The notes under the pieces were generated by a model. It ran no database searches, had not been told where the DNA came from, and saw nothing but the letters and a program-made list of their open reading frames with translations. A stretch of 64,000 bases of DNA, from contig CP137668.1 in assembly GCA_037976565.1 (NCBI GenBank), positions 27,033,906-27,097,905 of the forward strand, read 5' to 3'. Numbering within the stretch: position 1 is the first letter of the stretch; each line of letters opens with the position of its first letter. Both the position numbers and the translations under genes were made by a program. Origin of the DNA: Mesocentrotus franciscanus (taxonomy: Eukaryota; Echinodermata; Echinoidea; Camarodonta; Strongylocentrotidae). This document shows, piece after piece, positions 40,101 through 52,100 of the stretch.

Positions 40101-43100
40101 GAATGATGGTTGAAATTTGAACTTAATTTGAGACATATCCATAAAGAGAAAACCTTGCTTTTTTCAAGGTGGCTGTGGTTTGGCAAATGTACTTGAGTTT
40201 CTAAGTTATAGAATATCAAAACATTTTAAACAAAATCTTTGGCCTGAATCTTTCCCATTTTTATTATTATTTTTTTAAATAATTTATTATTTTTTATTTT
40301 TTAAATAATTTAAAAACAATATGAAACATGTACAGTAAAGGAACTAAAAATATGATCTTTAGCCCACTTATTTATCCTGTTCTTTAAATTTTCTCTAACC
40401 CTCATTGATATCCCATCATGCTGTTCTATTCATAATAGTTAAAGTTATTAAATTCTTTTCACAGATCATCCGAGAACTCAGGGAAGAGGTAGATATGCTG
40501 AAGAAACAACTGAAAGAAGCAGAGGTAAGATTTCGTGTTTGCTTCTTACGTTTTTCAGTATGAAGTTTCTCAAAGATTTTAGATTCTCTAACATTCTCTT
40601 CTACTACTATTAGGTCGAGTTTACACGCACTGATTAAATAATTTTTTTACCATTTGGTTCTATTCTTCATGATCTTTCAGATCTCCTGCTTTGCTAGACA
40701 AGTGTCTTTTTATAACTGATCTATGTAAATCATAAAAGTTCTGAACAAAGATTTGTGTCAGTGATCTACAGAATATCTTCATAAAATGTTATGTCATTCA
40801 TATACATCCGCATCATCTAAAGACTGAAACGTTTTTGGTATCTGTACTACTTTACGTGGTAGTGCACACTCTGTATACAGTTTGATCTTTACATTATTTC
40901 CTTAGTATTTCGTAACAGTTCTATTTAAAATTTATTTTTCTATCTTTTATTTCTTAGAGCTTGATCTTAACACTACCACTATTTCCTTAGTATTTCATAA
41001 CAGTTCTATTTAAAATTTATTTTTCTATCTTTTATTTCTTAAAGCTTGATCTTTACACTACCACTATTTCCTTAGTATTTCATAACAGTTCTATTTAAAA
41101 TTTATTTTTCTATCTTTTATTTCTTAGAGCTTGATCTTTACACTACCACTATTTCCTTAGTATTTCATAACAGTTCTATTTAAAATTTATTTTTCTATCT
41201 TTTATTTCTTAGAGCTTGATCTTAACACTACCACTATTTCCTTAGTATTTCATAACAGTTCTATTTAAAATTTATTTTTCCATCTTTTATTTCTTAGAGC
41301 TTGATCTTAACACTACCACTATTTCCTTAGTATTTCATAACAGTTCTATTTAAAATTTATTTTTCCATCTTTTATTTCTTAGAGTATGAAAGCAGATAGT
41401 CTGAAGGATAGACTAGAGGAATCAGAGATGCTTATGAAGGAGATGTCTCTGAGTTGGGAAGAGAAACTTGTCAACACGGAAAGAATACACAAAGTAAGCT
41501 CATTACCTCCTTCAGTAGTGTGATATAAAGTATTTAAATTTGATTGATTTTTTTTTATGTGTTACAGTTTGATCAAATGGGATTTGGTAGAATTCGAAAT
41601 GAATGCATGTACAAATCTCAAATGCAGCCCCACAAAAAGAGAGAGAAGTACACACCTGTACGAGTCTTGGAGCATCAAGCCATTCAGTATCACACTGCCA
41701 ACATGGGTCCTGTTTCATACAACTTTTTATCAATAACAAGTGCTAAATATCTATGACAAATTTGCCCTTAGCCAATCAATTGCCACCATTTCAGTAGCTT
41801 ATAACAGTTATTGTAAATTGTTAATGATAACAACATTTATGAAACAGGGCCCATATATCAGAATGTATTCAGGTTGCTTTCGGAGGACATTTGATAACTT
41901 TCCTCCTGGGGAAGATCTGATTTCTTTGAATAGTAATCCTATTTCTCTAGATTGCATTTATATCTTTGGGTGTTCCTAGTTATGCTGTTTGATTCTGATT
42001 GAAAACAGTGTATAACTGTAGAAAATGATTTCCATCTGTCAGTAACAGTACAAAAATCTTGGCAATTTACCATTTGGTACTGTCACTAAATGGCTACAAT
42101 TCATGTAATGAACTTTTTAAGTGCTGATGGGTAAAAATGTATTTGATTCTGACTGGAAGCAGTGTTCTACCATGGAGAGTTATTTTAGTCTGTTGGAAAC
42201 CATACAAAAATCTTGGCAATTTTCCATGGGTACAATGGCAAAATGCATGTATATGTAATGACAATTATCAGGTACTAATATGTAGATATGTGTTTGATTT
42301 TAGGAGAGGCAAGCAGCACTAGAACAGATGGGTATCTCTGTGCAGACATCAGGGATTAAAGTAGAGAGGAATAAATGTTTCCTGGTCAATCTCAACGCTG
42401 ACCCTTCACTCAATGAACTGCTTGTCTACTACCTCAAGGTAAGAACTGCAGATCTTCACAATATTGCATCCATGATACAATCAGGATCTTAAAGGAACTG
42501 GACTAATCTCCAATTAAGTATTTTGTTCTGTATGTGTGGATTTTCATGCTGCTGTACAATATTAACCCTTTAGCAACTAAACCGCCCAAAATCGCCCCTC
42601 CTTTTACTCACTGAAGCGCCGTCCGTTTTCGTCCGTTTTCAACGCGCTGTAGAATCCGTTCTATGGGGTCTACCGTGATAATGCTATACGTGCGTAATCC
42701 TTACGATGTCTACAGTAGGATTCTGCATAGAAAAATAGCGCATGGTTCATATTGTTCAGAACAATGTAAAAATGAGAGCAATATTGCAACATCCAGTGAG
42801 TAATAGGCCATTTTTACAAAATCTCTAGTTGCTAATTGGTTAAAAATGCAATCAGACAATGGCCCAAACATGCTGGGACTTTTAAAAGTGGTGGGCATTT
42901 TTTAATTTATAAATTTTCAATTTTCTTTGTCATATTTTGGACTAAAATGTAGATACATGAAGCTGTAAAGGGGCATTTTCCAAATAATTCACAGTTATCA
43001 CTTTCTTTGTCATATGTACAGTGGAGGATCATAATGAACATGTATTGTAGCTGTTACAAGTGAGTGGCAATTATTGCGCAAACTTGAATTTTTTTTCTTC

Positions 43101-46100
43101 TTACTTTTCTTTGTCTTTATGTAGGATCACAATGTAGCTGGAAGGGCTGATGAGGAGACACAAACAGATATCCAGCTAAATGGACTTGGCATCATGCCAA
43201 GACATTGTACTATTGATGTAGAGAATGACATCGATGTCTACATCTCGCCTTGTGAAAATGCAAAGTAAGAATAATTTCATTCACATATTTTCTGCTATCT
43301 TAAAAGGCTGCCTTGAACAGCAATCTTGTTTTATATCATCTATTTTAATATTTGATACAGTGTATCGTTATTTCATTCAAGGAGTCTGAGATTTTAATTT
43401 AGTGTATCTGTTTTTTCTTCAGTTCATCCAACTTCTCGTTACTATTGTTACGTTGGTATATATATATATACATATATTTTTTTTTTTTTTTTTTTGTTGT
43501 TGCATGAACAAATGAACATCTTTTTAATTATTCAAATTCTGAAAAACTGTATACATTTTTAACACGTGTGATGAATTTTGAAAGCAGATCATGGTTTATA
43601 TATATAGTTGGTATACAGCAATGAAAATTACAAGAGAAATATTAATATAGCCAATTAACACAGATTTTTGTTGCAGTTTTAAATAACCTTGAAGAAAAGA
43701 AGACTGTAAAATGTTTGATAGTAGGCCCGTTCACACATAACAATTAGTGTGATTTGGATCGTGATGCAAAGATCGATTTTTAAATCTCACTTTTTTTCTG
43801 TAGGTGTGAACGCCCCTAGTGATATGGGAGAATTCAATCTTGTAATGTACTATGATAGATGGATGGATATTAACAAGCAATCTGTACATTAGAATTTTAA
43901 TTAGAAATAAGTGAGTGAAATTCACAATGAATGACAGGTGTGGAGGTGTAATCTACAATCTTATTGATTTGGAATGTGGGATGAGGGAGGCATGTTGTTC
44001 ATTTCATGAAGGGATGTTCATTACAGGAAGGGTAGTTTGTTACATACTTCTCAAGAAATGACCTCTTTGTTAGGTGTAAAGGTGTTAAGTAGTTCAAGGT
44101 TTTTAGAGGTCAAATGTGTTTCAATCAATCCAATTTGTGAATAGGTTCATTTATAGCGGGGAGGTGTAGCGCTTAGAGGCTTTGGTGGAAAGCGCTTTAT
44201 AAGCACCATTGTATTATTATTGTATATTATATATATATATTAAGCCGAGTGTTTCATTGCGCAATTTCATGTAATGTCTTTTGTGAGTAATAGCAAAATG
44301 TTATAAACAATTAAAGTGAATGTAGTCAAAGGCATATTGAAGGTGCAGTCACAGTAATGTTTTAGTTAAAAATAAACAGTTGTTTTTACATCATCTGTTA
44401 TATTTAAATGATTTAAGTGTCCTTTAATCTAATGAATATTGAAATCTCTGTTAAATATTTTCTTAAGTACTGTTGTTCTCTCAAGCTAGTGAGGCTATTA
44501 TAGTCTGTGGGCCGAGCGCGATTTTAGGGCTTAGTTTTCTTTTTTTTGACTGACTTTGTGGTACATAGTATTTGGTAACAAGAATTTAGGATAAAAATAC
44601 ACAAATCCCAAATCAGCTTGTTCCCCGGGTGAAGGATTGCACGTTAGTATAAAAGATAATTTTAATTGACACTTAGCTGAAGAGAACTGTACGTGAACGA
44701 GACCACCAACTCTCCGTTCGTAAACGTGTATAAACTCCCCGTGCAACGAGAGTGAAACAGCACATTCTCCTTCTCCGTCGTACGAAGAAATTCTGTAATC
44801 CTTTCAAATATTTTCCAACGCTAATCGTATTTGCTAATGCAGATGATATGATTTTGCAAATATGAACTGCATACAAGATAATTGCATACAATCCTTACAA
44901 TTATATCAAATTGGCAACACGCTATTTCTCGTCTGTTTAATGGTAGCTCTGACCGCCCGTTTTCGAAATATTTTCACCCTGACAAGGTTTTCATTAGTTT
45001 TTGCAGTTCATATTTGCAAAATCATATCATCTACATCAGAAAATCTGATTAGCTTTTGGAAATATTCAAATGGATTGCAGAATTTCTTCGTACGACGGAG
45101 ACGGAGAATGTGCTGTTTCACTCTCGTCGCACGGTGAGTTTATACACGTGTACGAACGGAGATTTGGCGGTCTCGTTCACGCACAGTTCTCTTCAGCAAA
45201 TTGTCAATTAAAATAGTGTTTTATACTAACGTGCAAGATTGAGTCGCGGGAACAACAATTTTCGTAACAAGTGTATTTTTGCCTTATTATTAACATTATC
45301 TAAATTTTGTACCAGAATCTATGCAACGAACTTGAACGAAAATCGCACTCGGCCCACTGTCTAGTATGGACAATTCTATAAATCATGACTCATGTGATCT
45401 ATGTGTTATATATAGAACGTTTGTGACTACCTCCTTAGAAAATAAAAAGTAGAGAGGGTAATGTTTTTCTATTGTTTTTGTTAGGGTATATGTCAATGGA
45501 AGTGCTGTGACAAGCAAGACATCATTGAGGCATGGGGACAGGATACTACTAGGCAACTACCATTTCTTCAGGATAAACTGCCCGAGAGCACCTGGAGTCG
45601 GTAAGAAATGATGGTATATGTGTGATGGTGTGTGCATTAGATGGATAGATGGATATATATATATATATGTATATATGGATGGATGAATGGATAAAGAGGT
45701 AAATGGATGGATGGTAAGATGGATGGAGGTTAGAGGGGGTGATGAAGGGAAGAACAGATGGATGGATGGATGATTCGATGGAGATAGGGTGGGAGCAATG
45801 AATAGATGGATGGAAAGATGGATGGATGGATTCATAGAAAGATGAAGAGATGGATGGAGATGTGAGGAATTAATAAAATAGTGGATAGTAAATGGACGTA
45901 TGGATGGGTTGATTATATGAATGGATTTATTGATGGGTGATTGATGGACTGATGAGTAATTGAAGGATGAATGAATTGTTAGATAGATGAAGAGAGCAAA
46001 GGAAGCCAGAACAGGGTCGCCTGAATCAGTTGATGGTTTTAATGTTCATGATTATTTTTATTTTGTAATTTTTTTTCTTTTCATAGGATCAAGTGGAACA

Positions 46101-49100
46101 ACAACCCCTGAGCCTGTGGCCCAGCCAGTGACAGAAAGCTTTGACTTTGATTATGCACAGAATGAAGTCATGATGCAAGAATTACACAATGGTAAGTGGA
46201 ACAATAAAACAAAAATAAAATAGTAAATTCATGTACTTGTCAAGTGCCAACTGCTAGTCTATAATTACAAAATGAAATACTTTCATTCAAAACTATATGG
46301 AACATTTCCTATTGAATTATGAATTGATGAAAGGATAAGTCATAATTGTTGCATTTGTACATCTTTAACCATTGATTAATTGTCTTATATTGGGCTATAT
46401 GAAATTCATTACATAAAGTGTGACCAGGTAAAAGTTGACTTCTGTAAATCAATTTGATTGATAATTGACAGAAAATTACTAATTAAACATGAATATTTTG
46501 ATGGCAAGTAGTTGATCTATATTATTTTCCATTTTTCAATCTTTGTCTATAAATCCAATTTTTTTTACAGCTTTCTCTTTACATGGATAAAAATCAAACA
46601 CTCCTATTGGAAGTTTTGGCACAGATGAAAATAGTTGGGTTTGAGTAACTTCTGTAATTCTAGCCATCATAAACATTTCCTCTTTCACTAGACCCTGTAC
46701 AAGCTGCCATGAAGCTCATAGAAGTCCAGCACCAGAAGGACAAAGATGGTGCCCTCACCAAGCAGCGGGAGGCTTACGAACAGGAGCTGGCAGCACTGAA
46801 GCAACAGCTGGTTCCGAAGAACTCATCAGGTCACCAACCCAACAACAGACAGGAGGACAGGAGGATAGAAGATGAAGGAAACCAGAGCCAGAGTGGGGAT
46901 GGGTCGTCGTTAGGGGTAGGGTCATCGCTGGGGGTGGAGCCTTATGAGGAGTGGAGCGAAGACAGGTCAGTGAAGATATATCTTTGGTGGACCGTGGTGG
47001 TATGTGTATGTACAAAGAAAAATTTGTGTGTGTGTGTATGTGTGTATTGGGTTTTTACAGACGTGTATCAATCAGATATGATTATTTACGTCTGGGGACC
47101 GACCTTTAATGTCACCATCCGAAAGACGTGACACAGTTTCGAACCTGCGTCCTCGGCTGAATCAGTTTGTAACTTCCACTGTTAGCTGGATTACAGGCGC
47201 ACGCCACAACGCCTAGTGTAGTCAATAAAAGATGTATTTACATTAGATGGGTATTTAGCATGTTCATGCCAAAATAAAGGGGTTTTCTTATATTTTATTA
47301 AACATTTGAAAGACTTTCCTCTTTAGTTCTTTCTGAGATGAATGAGTATTTAACTTGAAGGTGTGATAACTTGAAAACTTCATTCCTAGCCCAGAATTGT
47401 ATAAATTTGCTTTCCACCAGCATTTAATCGCCTAATGGTTGTTGCCTGCTGAGCTAGTGACTCTTCTAAGTGTGCATATGTATCTTTATTTTTTTATTTT
47501 TTTGTCTAAAGATTTTCTGGAAAAAGCCTTGGGGCTAATAGCAAGGTTTTGAACCCACTGAAATGTAAAATTAAACAAACCGTGCATGTACCTGTCGTTG
47601 GTAAGTCACTTGATGAACTCTAAATGGCTTTTTCTCCCTAGGGACGATATGTTCAGACAGAGTCTCGCCAAGCTGAGAGAAGACGTTGTCAAAGCAAACG
47701 CCCTGATCAGAGAGGCCAACTTCCTGGGGGAGGAAATGGGCAAACAGACCGAGTTCAGAGTCACACTACAGATACCTGCCTGTAACCTTACTCCAAATAG
47801 AAAGGTAGCTCTTCCATCACTTGCTCCTACACCTTTATTCCTGATGCTGTAGAAAGAAATTGTTTTTGCAGTTTATGCAATTTGTCATCAACTCAATTGA
47901 ATAATCATAAACGTAGAAAAGGCATAGAAGCATAAATCTGATTCCTTTGGCCCTCATACTATTATTATTATTTGTACCAAAAATGTATGCCCTATACATA
48001 CATGTGGCATCATTGAATGCAAATCTACATGAATCTGACAAACAAGAAGATGCAGTGTTAATTTTAGCCCAACATAAAAGTAAGTAAAGTAGTTCCCACA
48101 AAGATACAGAAAATTTTCCTGAAATTATAATGCCAGTCTATTAAAACTCTCTTTTTTAAAACTTCTATTATTATAGCAGATAGAAATTACATAAAAAGCC
48201 ATTCGTTTCATTAAATGAAAGTAGCTTTAGTGCTTAGCATGAGAAATAAAAGTATAATAAGTAGACATATAAATGATGAACTTGTATTTGAAAATGTTAA
48301 TATAATTTAGAATAGAGGTATTTTTAACTTAATACATTTTTTAAGAAACATTCCCAAAATGATGACTAGATGACTTATATCTATCTAACCTTTGATTTGA
48401 TTGATCAGAGAGGAGCCATAGTGAGTGAACCGGCCATTCAGGTGAAGCGTAAGGACAGAGGGACACAGATCTGGTCTGTGGAGAAGCTAGAGAATAAGAT
48501 CATTGATATGCGTGACATGTACAACGATAGGAAAGACAAAGGCATTCCTCTAAAGGTGAGACATATACATGTACATGGATGATGATAATCTAGCACTGGA
48601 TAGGAATCTTTCTATGTTCTTTGAAGATATTTATAAATGTGAACATATTTATTGAAAGATATAGATTGTGTTATTTTATTATCTTTTTTTGAAGGATTTC
48701 AGGCGTTAGACCATATTGTTTTGCTGTACATTTGTATTGTAAGAGCAAAAAACATAGGACTTCTTTTAACATTTGATGGGCAAGAAGAGCTTCAAATCAG
48801 CAATATATTGAATTTGGTTTTTATTTTTTGTATCTATTTTATTGTATTTTGAAATTTTTTTTGAGAGAGAGGGGGCGGGGTATATCGTCCACTGTCTCAT
48901 TTTTACATGCTTCATGTTGTAGGAATAAAACAAAGGACTGCCTTACAATATTCATATTTTTAAAGAAAATCTGACCAGCACTTTACATCACTGAATAGCA
49001 ACACCCCATTCACATCAAGGCGAGAAACACCAGATCGACAAAGACAGGAGAAAAAAATACCCCCAAATATTAACAAGATTCTGTGCTTTATAAGGGAGTT

Positions 49101-52100
49101 TGGGGTAGATCTAGTGGTGTGAAATTGGTTGTACACGTAACCCTCGGTTTTGAAATGTAAGTACAGATTCACTCTCATTTGTAAAAAAACAGACCTTTGA
49201 TATAATATACTGATTCTGTTTATGTATTCCTGCTGCACTCAAAAGGATGAAGAAACTGATTCTCTTCGCAAGCTCTCCTTCTTTGAGTCACAGGTACACT
49301 TTCCATCTCTTACTCTTTTAATTTTCCCATCATAGATTATCCTAGATTATCCTAGTCAGACACATGTATGTACATGTAATTGTATGAGATAAAGATGGAC
49401 ACTTGATTTATTTATTAATCTTTTTTGTATTTTGCTCTGTTTGTCAAATCCTTTAGATTGATAATATAGAGGGGCATATGTTTGTTTGTTTTTTTTGGGG
49501 GGGGGGGGTGGTACTTACATGTACATATTACCATGGATTTTACAGGTACACTCTAAAACCTGCATGCATGTATTATGGAAGAAATAAGTGTACTTATGTA
49601 GCTCTTTGTACATGTATGAATGAACAGGATATCAATAAAGATCTACTTCATGATGACCGATTTACAATTCATAAAATCATGACTGGGTCTAGTTGTACAG
49701 AAATGTTTTCCGATAGAAAACGGTGTGTAGGTTAGAATTCTTTGTTCACTTTATACAACTTTTTGTTTTGTTTTTGTACTAAACATCATTAAAATGCATC
49801 AAGATACTTCCGAGAACTCTTCATGTATTTGAGTGATTAGTCTTTTTCCTACATCTATCATCTAAAGTGATGCAGCCAAAAACCTACATATTGATTCAAA
49901 TGTATTTAACATCCTGTATAAAATGATAACCTACAAAACTAAAAGGGTGAATTTATACATGTATGTATTATAGTATTTATACATGTAGCTGTCATTATTC
50001 AAAATACACCTGTATATTGTGTTTTTTAAAGGATGGAAAATATATCTCTCTCTCTGAGAAACAGTTTAAAGATTTTATTTAGAGAGTAAAAATAAAAATG
50101 GCTTCATGATTTTGTTTTACTTGTCACTGCTGGCTCTTTGTTGGCTACATGTAGGACTCACTTGTGTCACCAATGTCTCTTCTACCATTGCCATTACCTC
50201 TGTTCAAGGTTTGAAATCCAGTCTTACATCCATGTCTAGTCTGCATGTTATGTTGTCTGTGTACCCTGTATCATGCATCAGTAGAAGAACCTTAGGAGTA
50301 TGATTTTGTAACAATGAAGTAGCAACTGTGGGGTTTAAATTTGAAGGGGAACAAAAAGTGGAAAACAGTTATACACAATACAGATTTTTTATAAATGTAA
50401 TGCTTCCTGGGAGAAATTTCAATTATTAGCAGTAGATGCAGGTTCAAGTCCCGCTGGTTCCAAGATTTTTTTCTGACTTGTTTTTCAATACAGATCGATC
50501 AATCGATCTTATTTACTGGGTGTAAGCCACAAATATGTTTAAACAATACAGATTGTTTCTCATGAGATAATGAAGAAGATAATGGGGGAAAGTAGGTGAG
50601 AAGAGTGGAGGAAAACAGAAAAGAGAAGAAGATTAATGAGATTAAGTCCCGGTAAATGAGAACCAAGAAGATTTAAAAGGAGAACAAGTTGATATGGGGC
50701 CAGGGTCAGGAGAACAAGAACTGTGTAAAAAAAAGGGGGAATAAATTGAGGGAGACAGTTAGATAGAATGGGGAAAATGTTATTATTCAAGAGCATAGAT
50801 GTAGATGGAGAAAAGTACAATGGTGAAGTAATCAATATTTAAATATTGAAATTAACTATTCCATGATCTTATGCTTATATGGACTGTTTACCTTTGATGA
50901 TGGTGTTATAGTGTCAGTTGCATGATAGTGATTGTATAAATCAAGGAAAAAAAGAACACTTGTGACTATTCAACAATATGCCTATAGCCTCATGACCCAA
51001 CATTTGTTCTTGCGACATTTGCTCCGGGCAGATACATAGGGTTAGGGTTGAAAATGTTGAGGGTTAGTGTGAAGTATAGTGTTTGGTCTGTGGCAAAAAT
51101 TCAGCATTGGATTAGTGTAAGTAAATCAACCTCAGAATAGTTCTTGCTGTCCAGAGCATATAACATACAATCCTTAAACCCAGCGTATAGATTTTTGTTC
51201 AAAATAAAGAGGAGCTCTTTTGAAATCTGGTATTAAGACAAAAACATTCTCACCTCTCGTCCAGTAAAGCAGGACATTTAGAGAGGATAATGCACATGTG
51301 TATATACTCCTGACTCAGTTATATTCATATTGATTAAAATGATATCAAGGGGTTCTCATAGTGAACCTGCAAATTCAACGGCTCATATTCTTTTAAAGGT
51401 GTACTAAGTTTAATAAAACTGGTTTAACATCCACTGTCCGCTGATTATGGAGTGTCACATATCATGCTCTTTATTTCATACACATTATTTGATTCTGTAA
51501 CACGATGAATAAACCAAATGAATCCAGTCATGAAATGAAAAATGAGAAATCAATTTCATAACTGTTTATTCATGTACTTACAGAATTAAGGTTATTTTAT
51601 GGGATGAAGAGATTGACGTGTGGCTCTCCATAAATTGGTGAACCAACTTTAATTTAGTTGAGGTTTTAAATTAAACATGGACACTTTCATGAATACAGTC
51701 AAATGTACTGTACACATGTCTGTAACTACACAACCGTGGGCATGACATTTACAGATGCATTTATAGATACATGTGTATTGTGATAAATTTTTGCTGACTT
51801 GTATTTATTCTGTTCTTGCACAAGATGTATTAGTCAAAATCATATACCGGTAGTAATTTCTTGACAGATGTATTTGTGTTTATTCTATCAAGTAGATGAC
51901 ATGATTTTTTCACTTCAGTACAAAGGAGCATGCATGTTAAATCTTTGTAAACCACTTTTCTTTGTGTAGAATGAGATGAACATGCTGAAATATTCTTTAA
52001 CATTGATCTTTTACATGAGTGTTTCTTCCTGTCATTTTAATATCTTCAAACACATTATAAATGTAGCTGCCAATGTCTTTCTCTGATTACATGTTCATGC

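Noticed and set aside
44673..45137. Similar Arg-rich short proteins on opposite strands
   Set aside because: They arise because the two arms of the foldback element are reverse complements; neither has other evidence of coding.
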